The position numbers were made by a program, and so were the translations under genes. Positions 26,901 through 35,848 of a DNA stretch of 64,000 nucleotides are shown in pieces. Position 1 is the stretch's first letter; each line of letters opens with the position of its first letter. The notes below the pieces were generated by a model. That model ran no database searches, was not told where the DNA came from, and saw only the letters and a program-made list of their open reading frames with translations. The stretch covers positions 1 through 64,000 of the forward strand of contig NZ_LQIT01000029.1 of the NCBI RefSeq assembly GCF_001499965.1, read 5' to 3'. Source of the DNA: Mycobacterium sp. GA-2829. Lineage in GTDB: Bacteria; Actinomycetota; Actinomycetes; Mycobacteriales; Mycobacteriaceae.

Positions 26901-27731
26901 TTCGCCGCGGTGGGCTTCGAATACGGCTACTCGGTCGGCAACCCCGACGCGATGGTGTTGTGGGAGGCGCAGTTCGGCGACTTCATCAACGGCGCGCAGT
27001 CCATCATCGACGAGTTCATCAGTTCCGGTGAGGCCAAGTGGGGTCAGCTCTCCGACGTGGTGCTGCTGCTGCCGCACGGCCACGAGGGCCAGGGTCCCGA
27101 CCACACCTCCGGCCGAATCGAGCGGTTCCTGCAGCTGTGGGCCGAGGGCTCGATGACGATCGCGATGCCGTCGACGCCGGCGAACTACTTCCACCTGCTG
27201 CGCAGGCACGGTCTCGACGGGATCCAACGGCCGCTGATCGTGTTCACGCCGAAGTCGATGCTGCGCAACAAGGCCGCGGTGTCCGACATCCGCGACTTCA
27301 CCGAGCAGAAGTTCCGCTCGGTGCTCGAGGAGCCGACGTACACCGACGGTGACGGCGACCGCGAGAAGGTCAAGCGGGTCCTGCTGACCAGCGGCAAGAT
27401 CTACTACGAACTGGTCGCGCGGAAGAACAAGGAGAGCCGCGACGACATCGCGATCGTGCGGATCGAGCAGCTCGCCCCGCTGCCCAAGCGTCGGCTGGCC
27501 GAAACGCTGGACAAGTACCCGAACGTCGAGGAGAAGTTCTGGGTGCAGGAGGAGCCGGCCAACCAGGGTGCGTGGCCGACCTTCGGGCTGACCCTGCCCG
27601 AGATGCTGCCGGACTACTTCACCGGCATCAAGCGGATCTCCCGGCGCGCCATGTCGGCGCCGTCGTCGGGGTCCTCGAAGGTGCACGCCGTCGAGCAGCA
27701 GGAGATCCTCGACGAGGCGTTCGCCCCGTAA
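23946..27731 (+). CDS. kgd: Multifunctional 2-oxoglutarate metabolism enzyme Kgd (SucA)
   Basis: A 1261-residue enzyme at the TCA/glutamate branch point, with 2-oxoglutarate decarboxylase, carboligase (2-hydroxy-3-oxoadipate synthase) and E1 plus E2-like dehydrogenase activity. The N-terminus FGQNEWLVEEMYRKF resembles E1o. An Ala/Lys/Pro linker (about 40-130) leads to a succinyltransferase-like domain ending in TYDHRIIQGAESGDF (His about 347). Then comes the thiamine-diphosphate E1 part (GMPHRGRLNVLANIVGKP, HGDAAFAGQG, NNQIGFTT, RRRGHNEGDDPS). No lipoyl domain is present, as expected. GTG 23946 follows GAGGCGAG. In mycobacteria GarA inhibits it and acetyl-CoA activates it. Equivalent to Rv1248c. 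Confidence 0.96.
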   Translation: MSSSPSPFGQNEWLVEEMYRKFREDPSSVDPSWHEFLVDYNPEPTADSSASGNGQQTRTATAEPKAPPEPAPAPAPKAQENKARDTKSSKDTKSTKPAESKTKPAEKPASKSSTSSSNGTAKPAAASASSSDDSDQNQVLRGAAAAVAKNMAASLEVPTATSVRAIPAKLMIDNRVVINNHLKRTRGGKISFTHLIGYAIVQAVKKFPNMNRHFAEVDGKPNAVTPAHTNLGLAIDLPGKDGNRQLVVAAIKKSDTLGFGQFIAAYEDIVRRARDGKLTAEDFSGVTISLTNPGTIGTVHSVPRLMRGQGAIIGVGAMEYPAEFQGASEERIADLGIGKLITLTSTYDHRIIQGAESGDFLRTVHQLLLDDDFFDEIFRELGIPYEPVRWRTDNPDSIEDKNARVIELIAAYRNRGHLMADIDPLRLDKDRFRSHPDLDVNTHGLTLWDLDREFKVNGFAGAERKKLRDVLAVLRDAYCRHIGVEYTHILEPEQQQWLQERIEGKHEKPTVAQQKYILSRLNAAEAFETFLQTKYVGQKRFSLEGAETVIPTMDAVIDQCAEHGLDEVVIGMPHRGRLNVLANIVGKPYSQIFSEFEGNLNPSQAHGSGDVKYHLGSSGTYLQMFGDNDITVSLTANPSHLEAVDPVMEGLVRAKQDLLDKGDSEDGYTVVPLMLHGDAAFAGQGVVAETLNLALLRGYRTGGTIHIIVNNQIGFTTSPSAAKSSEYCTDVAKMIGAPIFHVNGDDPEAAVWVAKLAVDFRQKFKKDVVIDMLCYRRRGHNEGDDPSMTQPSMYDVIDTKRGVRKSYTEALIGRGDISMKEAEDALRDYQGQLERVFNEVRDLEKHDIAPSESVEADQQIPTKLATAVDKSLLARIGDAHLAVPEGFTVHPRVKPVLEKRREMAYEGKVDWAFAELLALGTMISEGKLVRLSGQDTRRGTFTQRHSVVIDRKTGQEFTPLQLLATDADGNPTGGKFLVYDSPLSEFAAVGFEYGYSVGNPDAMVLWEAQFGDFINGAQSIIDEFISSGEAKWGQLSDVVLLLPHGHEGQGPDHTSGRIERFLQLWAEGSMTIAMPSTPANYFHLLRRHGLDGIQRPLIVFTPKSMLRNKAAVSDIRDFTEQKFRSVLEEPTYTDGDGDREKVKRVLLTSGKIYYELVARKNKESRDDIAIVRIEQLAPLPKRRLAETLDKYPNVEEKFWVQEEPANQGAWPTFGLTLPEMLPDYFTGIKRISRRAMSAPSSGSSKVHAVEQQEILDEAFAP

Positions 27732-27744
27732 CCCTCGCCCGAAC

Positions 27745-27791
27745 ACGAAACCGCCGCGGGAATCCTGAACGGATTCTCGCGGCGGTTTCGT
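27745..27791. terminator. Bidirectional terminator between kgd and the DUF732 gene
   Basis: A 21-bp stem (27745-27765 with 27771-27791, one G-T pair) around a 5-base loop TGAAC, located 14 bp after the kgd stop and 14 bp before the convergent DUF732 stop. It begins CGAAACCGC and ends GCGGTTTCG, the same ends as the hairpin at 48008-48064. A short T-rich stretch follows in the kgd direction. Confidence 0.85.
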
Positions 27792-27804
27792 TTCGAGCGG
27801 CTCG

Positions 27805-28173
27805 TTACAGGCCCGGGATGGGCAGCGGCGAGTTGCCGTAGGCCAGCGCGGCGACCGCGCCGGGGCAGAACATCTGGATCGCCAGGCCGGTGAACATGGT
27901 GGCCGGGCCGAGCGGACGGCCGATCATGTTCGAGACGTCGGCGGCGACGTTGGCGACGTTCTGCCCGGGTTCGGCGAGCATCGGGCAGACCGACTGGCCG
28001 ACCCGCACGGCGGTGGCGGTGTCGACGCCCGTGACGCCGGAACCGGCGAGGGCGGACAGGAAGAGATCGGTGGCCGTATCGGCACTGGCCGATCCGGTTC
28101 CCAGTGTCATGGCGGAGGCGATGGTGCCGGACACGGCGAGCGACGCGACGGCCGCGCGGGAGAAGCGCTTCAT
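27805..28173 (-). CDS. Secreted DUF732-family protein
   Basis: A 122-residue small exported protein. A Sec signal peptide of about 32 residues ends in GSASA before DTATDLF. The mature part, with two cysteines (VGQSVCPML and IQMFCPGA) about 50 residues apart, matches DUF732, a family restricted largely to mycobacteria and of unknown function. The pattern ending in PGAVAALAYG is typical. In M. tuberculosis the relBE toxin-antitoxin pair sits here between kgd and the SDR gene; no trace of it is seen. Its stop faces the kgd terminator. Confidence 0.85.
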   Translation of the reverse strand: MKRFSRAAVASLAVSGTIASAMTLGTGSASADTATDLFLSALAGSGVTGVDTATAVRVGQSVCPMLAEPGQNVANVAADVSNMIGRPLGPATMFTGLAIQMFCPGAVAALAYGNSPLPIPGL

Positions 28174-28277
28174 GACAGGACCATCGCCGTACGGTCACGC
28201 AGCGTTACCCCACCCCCACCGGTACCGCGAGTACCGGCTAATCTCGACGCGAGGCAACCGACACGAGGAGTGTGCGT

Positions 28278-29108
28278 ATGCAGGGCTTCGCCGGAAAGGT
28301 CGCGGTCGTGACCGGCGCCGGATCGGGTATCGGGCAGGCGCTGGCCATCGAGCTGGCCCGGTCCGGGGCCAGCGTCGCGATCAGCGACGTCAACACCGAG
28401 GGGCTCGCCGAGACCGAGCGGCGCATCAAGGAGATCGGCGCCGCGGTGAAGGCGGACCGGCTCGACGTCACCGAACGCGAGGCGTTCCTGCTCTACGCCG
28501 ACGAGGTCGCAGAACGCTTCGGCAAGGTCAACCAGATCTACAACAACGCGGGCATCGCGTTCACCGGCGACATCGAGATCAGCCAGTTCAAGGACATCGA
28601 ACGGGTGATGGACGTCGACTTCTGGGGTGTGGTCAACGGGACCAAGGCGTTCCTGCCGCACCTGATCGCCTCCGGGGACGGACACGTCGTCAACGTCTCC
28701 AGCGTGTTCGGGCTGTTCTCGGTGCCCGGCCAGGGCGCATACAACGCCGCGAAGTTCGCGGTGCGCGGCTTCACCGAGGCGCTGAACCAGGAGATGCGGG
28801 CCGCGGGGCATCCGGTGAAGGTGACCACGGTGCACCCCGGCGGGATCAAGACCGCGATCGCGCGCAACGCGACCGCCGCCGAGGGACTCGACCCGCAGGA
28901 GCTGGCGAAACTCTTCGACAAGAAGCTCGCCAACACCTCGCCCGAGACGGCGGCCAAGGTCATCCTCGACGGGGTCCGCAAGAACAGGGCCCGCGTGCTG
29001 ATCGGCAACGACGCCAAGGTGCTCGATGCGGTGATCCGGATCGTCGGACCGCACTACCAGCGGCTGTTCTCGTCGGTGACCGGCAAGCTGCTGCCCCGCC
29101 CGCACTAA
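28278..29108 (+). CDS. Short-chain dehydrogenase/reductase, Rv1245c-like
   Basis: A 276-residue classical SDR. The cofactor motif TGAGSGIG is at residues 12-19, NNAG near 92-95, and the catalytic Ser (VNVSSVFG), Tyr and Lys (YNAAK) are all present. The Asp after beta-2 (SDVNTEG) suggests NAD(H) preference. The substrate is unknown. AGGAG seven bases before the ATG at 28278 favours this start over the GTG at 28272. TAATCT (28239-28244) is a likely -10, with an imperfect palindrome GGTAC-CGCGA-GTACC (28221-28235) just upstream. The TAA stop overlaps the stop of the convergent lpqZ-like gene by 4 bp. Confidence 0.87.
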   Translation: MQGFAGKVAVVTGAGSGIGQALAIELARSGASVAISDVNTEGLAETERRIKEIGAAVKADRLDVTEREAFLLYADEVAERFGKVNQIYNNAGIAFTGDIEISQFKDIERVMDVDFWGVVNGTKAFLPHLIASGDGHVVNVSSVFGLFSVPGQGAYNAAKFAVRGFTEALNQEMRAAGHPVKVTTVHPGGIKTAIARNATAAEGLDPQELAKLFDKKLANTSPETAAKVILDGVRKNRARVLIGNDAKVLDAVIRIVGPHYQRLFSSVTGKLLPRPH

Positions 29109-29938
29109 TCGCGCAGCGGGTGCTCCGCCAGCCACTCGCCGGCCACCACCGCGGGGTCGTCCCCGTCGCGGACCCGTTCGCGCATCTCGGCGAGTGCCGC
29201 GGTGTCGAGTACGCCCGCGACCTCGTTGAGCGCGAGCACCTGTGATTCGGCGAGGGTGTTGCGCCGGTAGAGCGGGACGATGTTCTCCGCGCGCACCAGC
29301 GAGGTGCTGTCGGCCAGGACCACCAAGTCGGTCGGGATGCCCGGTGTCGCGCTCGTCGTCCACGCGGCGTCGACCTCACCCGACTTGGTGGCCTCGAAAA
29401 GGGCTGCCGCATCGGGGAATTCGCGCGGCGGACGCAACCGGCAGGTCCCCAGCACGGTGGGCACGGCAGTCCCCCGCACCCGGCCGGTGCGCACCTCACC
29501 GCATCGGCGCACCACCGAGGTGAGGTCCTGTGCGCCGAGACGGTCGGCGGTGGACTCGGTGACCGCCAGCGCGGGCTCGTCCTCCGCGGCGGTGGTGTAG
29601 TCGCCCGCGGCCACCCCCTCCGGCAGCGCGGAGAGCAGGTCGCGGTACACCTGTTCGTCGGCGCGCGCGGACGCGTCGGGTTCGAACCGCCGCAGCAGCT
29701 GCCCGGTCAGTCCCGGCACCACCGCGACGTCCCCGGCGTCGAGCGCGGTGAGCGGATCTTCGGTCGGCTCCACCCGGGCGCCGGTGCCGTAATGACGCAG
29801 CGCGGCGGCGTACACGTGCGCGGTGACCAGCGAGGCGTCGTCCTTCGCCGCACCGATCGTCAGCTGCGGTCCCGGCTGCGGACTCCCGCACGCGGTCAGC
29901 AGCACCGCGCACAGCACGATCAGCAGTCGACGCACCAC
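29105..29938 (-). CDS. lpqZ: LpqZ-like substrate-binding lipoprotein
   Basis: A 277-residue lipoprotein. The signal peptide MVRRLLIVLCAVLLTACGSP has lipobox LTAC with lipidated Cys17. The rest resembles OpuAC/ProX-type solute-binding proteins for glycine betaine or similar compounds (LTIGAAKDDASLVTAHVYAAALRHYG, then GDVAVVPGLTGQLLRRF and IVPLYRRNTLAESQVLALNEVAG). No permease or ATPase gene is adjacent, so its transporter, if any, is elsewhere. The GTG start at 29938 is 11 bp after the malic enzyme stop, suggesting a shared transcript. Equivalent by place to Rv1244. Confidence 0.83.
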   Translation of the reverse strand: MVRRLLIVLCAVLLTACGSPQPGPQLTIGAAKDDASLVTAHVYAAALRHYGTGARVEPTEDPLTALDAGDVAVVPGLTGQLLRRFEPDASARADEQVYRDLLSALPEGVAAGDYTTAAEDEPALAVTESTADRLGAQDLTSVVRRCGEVRTGRVRGTAVPTVLGTCRLRPPREFPDAAALFEATKSGEVDAAWTTSATPGIPTDLVVLADSTSLVRAENIVPLYRRNTLAESQVLALNEVAGVLDTAALAEMRERVRDGDDPAVVAGEWLAEHPLRD

Positions 29939-29949
29939 GGGACCCGGTC

Positions 29950-31122
<1,173 letters not shown>

Positions 31123-31128
31123 GGCGTC

Positions 31129-31134
31129 ACAGTA
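31129..31134 (-). promoter_or_regulatory. -10 hexamer of the malic enzyme (leaderless)
   Basis: Minus-strand TACTGT, six bases, then GTG 31122. It excludes the much longer open frame that continues upstream. Confidence 0.55.
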
Positions 31135-31147
31135 TCGGACACCATCG

Positions 31148-31180
31148 AGCTCACCGGCTGCTATCACCCGGCGGTGAGCT
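31148..31180. promoter_or_regulatory. Inverted repeat in the malic enzyme / corA divergent promoter
   Basis: Perfect 9-bp arms AGCTCACCG (31148-31156) and CGGTGAGCT (31172-31180) around 15 bases. The repeat lies in the -35 zone of the malic enzyme promoter and upstream of the corA -10 (31202). Possible operator shared by both genes. Confidence 0.45.
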
Positions 31181-31201
31181 TCGGATGCCGTGCCGGACAA
31201 G

Positions 31202-31207
31202 TAACAT
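31202..31207 (+). promoter_or_regulatory. -10 hexamer of corA (leaderless)
   Basis: TAACAT, six bases, then the ATG at 31214. Confidence 0.55.
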
Positions 31208-31213
31208 CTGCGG

Positions 31214-32245
31214 ATGCCGTCTTCGCGTGTCCCGGTCGACCAGGCGGTCGTGGATTGCGGTGTGTACTGCGACGGTGAGCGGCTCACCGGCCGGTTCACC
31301 CACGCCGCGGCCCTCGACCGGGCGCACGAACTGACCGGTGAGGGCCGATCGGCGTTCACCTGGATCGGTCTGCACGAACCCGACGATGAGCAGATGCAGA
31401 CCGTCGCTGAGGCGTACGGGCTGCACGAACTGGCCGTCGAGGATGCGGTGCACGCCCACCAGCGGCCCAAGGTCGAACGCTACGACGACACGTTGTTCCT
31501 GGTGCTCAAGACCGTCAAGTACATCGAGCACGAGTCGATGGCCAAGGTCCGCGAGATCGTCGAGACCGGCGAGATCATGGTGTTCGTCGGCGCCGACTTC
31601 GTGGTGACCGTCCGGCACGGCGACCACAGCGGGCTGACCGGTGTCCGCAAGCACCTGGAGGCCACGCCCGCACTGTTGGCATTGGGGCCGTACGCGGTGA
31701 TGCATGCGATCGCCGACCACGTGGTCGACAGCTACCTCGAGGTGACCGAGATGGTGGAGACCGACATCGACGCGATGGAGGAGGACGTCTTCTCCCCCAC
31801 CTCACGCACCAAGATCGAGAACATCTACCTGCTCAAGCGGGAGGTGGTGGAGCTGCGCCGCGCCGTGGCGCCGTTGACGCCCGCGCTGCAGCTCATCACC
31901 GAACTCGACGATCTGGTGTCGATCGAGGTGCGCCGCTACGTCAGCGACGTGCTCGACCACAACATCCGCGCGTCCGACTCGATCAGCGGCTACGACGAGC
32001 TGCTGAACTCTCTGGTGCAGGCCGCGCTCGGCAAGGTCGCGATGCAGCAGAACATCGACATGCGCAAGATCTCGGCGTGGGTGGCGATCGCCGCGGTGCC
32101 GACCGCCATGGCCGGCGTCTACGGCATGAACTTCGAGCACATGCCCGAATTGCATTGGACCTGGGGATATCCCGCCGTGCTGCTGGTCATGGTGACGGTG
32201 TGCGCACTGCTGTACCGCACGTTCCGCCACAACGACTGGCTCTAG
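31214..32245 (+). CDS. corA: CorA magnesium/cobalt channel
   Basis: A 343-residue CorA-type divalent cation channel; the active form is a membrane pentamer. The large cytosolic domain (about 1-280) carries the Mg2+-sensing acidic segments, then two C-terminal helices. The signature YGMNF ends the first helix and loop residues MPELHW follow; the C-terminus is basic (FRHNDWL). It imports Mg2+ down the membrane potential. Leaderless start. Equivalent to Rv1239c. Its stop shares CTAG with the convergent SUFU-domain gene. Confidence 0.93.
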   Translation: MPSSRVPVDQAVVDCGVYCDGERLTGRFTHAAALDRAHELTGEGRSAFTWIGLHEPDDEQMQTVAEAYGLHELAVEDAVHAHQRPKVERYDDTLFLVLKTVKYIEHESMAKVREIVETGEIMVFVGADFVVTVRHGDHSGLTGVRKHLEATPALLALGPYAVMHAIADHVVDSYLEVTEMVETDIDAMEEDVFSPTSRTKIENIYLLKREVVELRRAVAPLTPALQLITELDDLVSIEVRRYVSDVLDHNIRASDSISGYDELLNSLVQAALGKVAMQQNIDMRKISAWVAIAAVPTAMAGVYGMNFEHMPELHWTWGYPAVLLVMVTVCALLYRTFRHNDWL

Positions 32246-32835
32246 CTGGGGCTCGCCGCCCGGCGGGCGGGATCGAGGACGTCGACGCCGTCGGACACCC
32301 ACGCCTCGCGCATCGCGTCGGCGCCTTTGAGGCGCACCCACGCCGCCTCCGTCGCGGTGATCGGGGTCGCGGAGAACACCGTCACCGCGGGCAGCGGTCC
32401 GGGCAGCGCGACATCGTCGATTCCGCTGCCGTCCAACAGGAATGCGGTGAACGGGGCGCGCTCCCACAGCGGGGTCTCGAGGTCGATCAGCGCATCCTCG
32501 GCCAGCACCAGACCTTCCACCGCGGGGGCTGCGGCGAGGATCGCGACTGAGCGAGCCAGCCCCTTGGGTGCCGGACCACGAAGGGAGACAACGACTTCGG
32601 CGCGCGGACCGTGGATCGGGTCGGTCACCAGCTCGGCGGGATCGAACATCGGGTGCCGCGAACAGCCCAGCGACACGTGGTGGGCCACACCGTCGGCGTC
32701 GGGTCCGTACCGCAGCACCTCGATGCGTTCGGTGCCCAGGAACGTGACGCTGGCCGATGCCGGTTCGGCGTCCACGCCGACCCGCCGGAAGTACGCGTCC
32801 AGATGGGCGCGCACCGCGCTCAGGACATCGGTCAC
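32242..32835 (-). CDS. Suppressor-of-fused (SUFU) domain protein
   Basis: A 197-residue protein that looks like a SUFU domain (IEVLRYGPDADGVAHHVSLGCSRHPM, then RAEVVVSLRGP and the C-terminal FLLDGSGIDDVALPGPLPAVTVFSATPIT). Bacterial SUFU proteins have no established enzymatic activity and often accompany immunity or stress genes. Here the ATG overlaps the stop of sugC by 4 bp, so it is the last gene of the trehalose importer operon and is probably translationally coupled. A link to sugar import is inference from position only. No membrane segment or signal. Shares CTAG with corA. Confidence 0.72.
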   Translation of the reverse strand: MTDVLSAVRAHLDAYFRRVGVDAEPASASVTFLGTERIEVLRYGPDADGVAHHVSLGCSRHPMFDPAELVTDPIHGPRAEVVVSLRGPAPKGLARSVAILAAAPAVEGLVLAEDALIDLETPLWERAPFTAFLLDGSGIDDVALPGPLPAVTVFSATPITATEAAWVRLKGADAMREAWVSDGVDVLDPARRAASPS

Positions 32836-34046
32836 TCGGCGGGCTTGGTTTCCACGATCTTCGGCGGTTCGGCGGAGGTCTCGTCGGGGATGGTGAGGTT
32901 CTCCCCCGAATCGGCGTCGAAGATCACCAACCGCGAGGTGTCCAGCGCGAGCTGGATGGTGTCACCTTGGCGGACCGGCGACTCGGTGGACACCCGCGCG
33001 ACGAATTCGTTCTCGCCCGAACCGGATTCGACGGCGAGCTGCGCCAGCTGATCGGATTTCGCCCCCGCGCCCTCGGTGCGGAAGTGCACGTACTTCTCCG
33101 CACCCAGGGACTCCACCATGTCGGCGCGCACCTCGAAGGTGATCGCGCGGATGCGGGCGTAGCCGTCGAGCACCGAGGCGTCCTCGAGGTGTTCGGGCCG
33201 CACCCCGACGATGATGTTCTTCGGCTTGCCGCGCCGGGTGATCAGGTCCTGCGCCTCCTGGGTCAGCGTGACCTCACCGAAGGGCAGCCGGACCCCGACA
33301 TCGGTCAGCGTGGCCGGGAAGAAGTTCATCGCCGGCGAGCCGATGAACCCGGCCACGAACAGGTTCGCCGGCCGGTTGTACAGCTCCTCGGGCGAGCCGA
33401 TCTGCTGGGCCACCCCGGCGAGCATGACCACGACACGGTCGCCGAGCGTCATCGCCTCGGTCTGGTCGTGGGTGACGTAGACGGTGGTGGTGCCCAGGCG
33501 GTTCTGCAACCGCGAGATCTCCGAGCGCATCTGCACGCGCAGTTTGGCGTCGAGGTTGCTCAGCGGCTCGTCCATCAGGAACGCCTTGGGGTTGCGCACG
33601 ATCGCGCGGCCCATCGCCACCCGCTGCCGCTGCCCACCGGAGAGCTGACCGGGTTTGCGGTCGAGCAGTTCGGTGAGGTCGAGGATCTTCGCGGTCTCCT
33701 CGACCTTGGCGTTGATGTCCTCTTTCTTGACCTTGGCCAGCGTGAGCGGGAACCCGATGTTCTGCCGCACGCTCATGTGCGGGTACAGCGCATAGGACTG
33801 GAACACCATCGCGATGTCGCGGTCCTTGGGCGCCTTGTCGTTGACGCGTTGCCCGCCGATGCGCAGTTCCCCCGACGAGATGTCCTCGAGCCCGGCGATC
33901 ATGTTCAGCGTCGTCGACTTCCCGCAGCCCGACGGCCCGACCAGGATGATGAACTCACCGTCGGCGATGGTGATCGAGAGTTCCTTCACCGCGGTCGCGC
34001 CGTTGGGGTAACTCTTGGTCACTTTGTCCAAGACGATTTCGGCCAT
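32832..34046 (-). CDS. sugC: Trehalose importer ATPase SugC
   Basis: A 404-residue ABC ATPase of the MalK/UgpC type that powers LpqY-SugABC. Walker A GPSGCGKST, Q-loop, signature LSGGQRQRVAMGRA, Walker B AFLMDEPLSNLD and the H-loop THDQTEAMT are all intact. The C-terminal TOBE-type regulatory domain is present (IIVGVRPEHLEDASVL). The importer reclaims trehalose released by mycolyltransferases during trehalose monomycolate use. It follows sugB after 4 bp and overlaps the SUFU gene by 4 bp. Equivalent to Rv1238. Confidence 0.95.
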   Translation of the reverse strand: MAEIVLDKVTKSYPNGATAVKELSITIADGEFIILVGPSGCGKSTTLNMIAGLEDISSGELRIGGQRVNDKAPKDRDIAMVFQSYALYPHMSVRQNIGFPLTLAKVKKEDINAKVEETAKILDLTELLDRKPGQLSGGQRQRVAMGRAIVRNPKAFLMDEPLSNLDAKLRVQMRSEISRLQNRLGTTTVYVTHDQTEAMTLGDRVVVMLAGVAQQIGSPEELYNRPANLFVAGFIGSPAMNFFPATLTDVGVRLPFGEVTLTQEAQDLITRRGKPKNIIVGVRPEHLEDASVLDGYARIRAITFEVRADMVESLGAEKYVHFRTEGAGAKSDQLAQLAVESGSGENEFVARVSTESPVRQGDTIQLALDTSRLVIFDADSGENLTIPDETSAEPPKIVETKPAE

Positions 34047-34050
34047 CGAG

Positions 34051-34887
34051 CTACCCCTTCACCGCACCGGACGTGAGCCCGGCGACGATCCGTCGCTGGA
34101 AGATGAGAACAAAGACAATGATCGGGATCGTGATCACCATCGCGCCCGCCGCGATCGAGCCGGTCGGCTCCTCGAACTGGGAACTGCCGGTGAAGTTCGC
34201 GATCGCCACCGGGGCGGTGATCGCCCGCTGCGTCGCGGTCAGCGACAGCGCGAGCAGCAGGTCGTTCCAGGCGAAGATGAACACCAGGATCGCCGCGGTG
34301 ACGATGCCGGGTGCCGCCAGCGGGGCGATGACCTTGCGGAACGCCTGCGCCGGGGTGGCGCCGTCCATCTTGGCGGCCTTCTCCAGATCCCAGGGGATCT
34401 CCTTGAAGAACGCCGAGAGCGTGTAGATCGCCAGCGGCAGCGCGAACGTGATGTAGGGGATGATCAGGCCCGGCCAGGTGTCGAACAGACCCAACCGCCG
34501 TTCGATGTTGAACAGCGGTGTCACCAGCGAGATCTGGGGGAACATCGCGATCAACAGAGCGACCCCGACGAGCAGCTTCTTACCCGGGAAGGCAAGGCGC
34601 GCAACGGCGTAGGCGGCCATCCCGCCGAACAGCACGGCGATGACCGTGGTGATCAGGCCGATGCCGATCGAGTTGATCAGCGCCGAGGAGAACGCGTCGC
34701 CGTTGAAGATGCCCTTGTAGTTGGCGAACGTGATCTCCGCGGGGATCAGCTTGCCGTCCTTGACACTCGAGGTGGGCTTGAGCGACAGGCTCAGGATCCA
34801 CAGCACCGGCAGCAGTGCGTAGACGACCACGAGGACGTTGATGACCGTCCACCCGGTGATGCGTCCCGGCGTTGCCCGCTCGTTCAC
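34051..34887 (-). CDS. sugB: Trehalose importer permease SugB
   Basis: A 278-residue ABC permease with six helices. The MalG-type EAA loop (DLEKAAKMDGATPAQAFRKVIAPLAAPG) contacts SugC. The end VAGLTSGAVKG matches M. tuberculosis SugB. The longer open frame starts at 34953, inside the end of sugA, so I chose the GTG at 34887, five bases after GGAGGG, which gives the family length. It lies between sugA (28-bp gap) and sugC (4-bp gap). Equivalent to Rv1237. Confidence 0.93.
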   Translation of the reverse strand: MNERATPGRITGWTVINVLVVVYALLPVLWILSLSLKPTSSVKDGKLIPAEITFANYKGIFNGDAFSSALINSIGIGLITTVIAVLFGGMAAYAVARLAFPGKKLLVGVALLIAMFPQISLVTPLFNIERRLGLFDTWPGLIIPYITFALPLAIYTLSAFFKEIPWDLEKAAKMDGATPAQAFRKVIAPLAAPGIVTAAILVFIFAWNDLLLALSLTATQRAITAPVAIANFTGSSQFEEPTGSIAAGAMVITIPIIVFVLIFQRRIVAGLTSGAVKG

Positions 34888-34915
34888 CGCTGCCCTCCGC
34901 TCTTCGCGCAGGCGC

Positions 34916-35848
34916 TCATCGAGTTTCCTCCTCGGACCCGGGCGCCGACGCACCGAACAGTTTGATGTAGATGAACGCGATGATCGCCACGCACAGGAAG
35001 ATCAGCACGCTGATCGCCGATCCCAGCCCGAGGTTGAACGCCTTGAACAGGTTGTCGTAACCGAGGATCGACACCGATCCGGTGTTGTTGGCGCCCTGGG
35101 TGAGCACGTAGATGTTGTCGAACACCCGGAACGCGTCGAGCGTGCGGAACAGCAGTGCCACCAGGATGGCCGGTTTGATCAGGGGCAGAATGACTTTCGT
35201 CAACCGCGTCCACGGACCCGCCCCGTCCATCTGGGCGGCGTTGAGCAGATCCTGGGGCACCAGCGCCAGACCGGCGAGCAGCAGCAGCGCCATGAACGGC
35301 GTGGTCTTCCACACCTCGGCGAGTACGACGATCGCCAGCGACGGCAGCTGTTCGGTCAGCGGGGCGCTGCCTTCGGGCAGCAGGTTGGCCAGGTAGCCGG
35401 TGCCCGGCGTCCACGCGTAGTACCAGCTGTAGGACGCGGCGACGGTGACGATGCCGTACGGAATGAGGATCGCGGTGCGCACCACGCCCTTGCCGAAGAT
35501 GGTGCTCGGCATGACCAGGGCCAGCGCCATGCCGAGCACGAACTCGATGGCCACCGAGACGATCGTGATGCCCAGCGTGACCGCCAGCGCGGTCCACCAG
35601 TACCCGTCGGTGAGCACGGTGATGTAGTTCTGCAGGCCGACGAACTCGGTGTCGTCGGGGGTGGCGAGGTTGTAGCGCTGCAGGCTCAGCCACACCGAGT
35701 AGATGATCGGGTAGGCGGTGACCGCCAGCATCAGGAAGACCGCCGGGGCGATCAGCAGGAATGCCAGCCGCCGTTCGGCCTTCGCGTCGTCGCTGCCGCC
35801 GCTGGCCGCGCTCGGCGCCGTGGTCTGCGGTTCCAGAGTCGCCGTCAC
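34916..35848 (-). CDS. sugA: Trehalose importer permease SugA
   Basis: A 310-residue MalF-type ABC permease with six helices. The EAA loop is LNAAQMDGAGPWTRLTKVILP. A 35-residue polar N-terminus (ETTAPSAASGGSDDAKAERR) precedes the first helix. It pairs with SugB to form the channel and receives trehalose from LpqY. Its ATG overlaps the TGA of lpqY by 4 bp. Equivalent to Rv1236. Confidence 0.93.
   Translation of the reverse strand: MTATLEPQTTAPSAASGGSDDAKAERRLAFLLIAPAVFLMLAVTAYPIIYSVWLSLQRYNLATPDDTEFVGLQNYITVLTDGYWWTALAVTLGITIVSVAIEFVLGMALALVMPSTIFGKGVVRTAILIPYGIVTVAASYSWYYAWTPGTGYLANLLPEGSAPLTEQLPSLAIVVLAEVWKTTPFMALLLLAGLALVPQDLLNAAQMDGAGPWTRLTKVILPLIKPAILVALLFRTLDAFRVFDNIYVLTQGANNTGSVSILGYDNLFKAFNLGLGSAISVLIFLCVAIIAFIYIKLFGASAPGSEEETR

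Noticed and set aside
24333..27746. A 1137-residue open frame on the minus strand opposite kgd
   Set aside because: Arg/Val/His-rich translation with no motif; it mirrors the codon periodicity of kgd, which is conserved along its whole length.
27732..28277. Search for a relBE toxin-antitoxin pair as in M. tuberculosis
   Set aside because: The interval holds the terminator, a DUF732 gene and a promoter; no small toxin or antitoxin frame was found.
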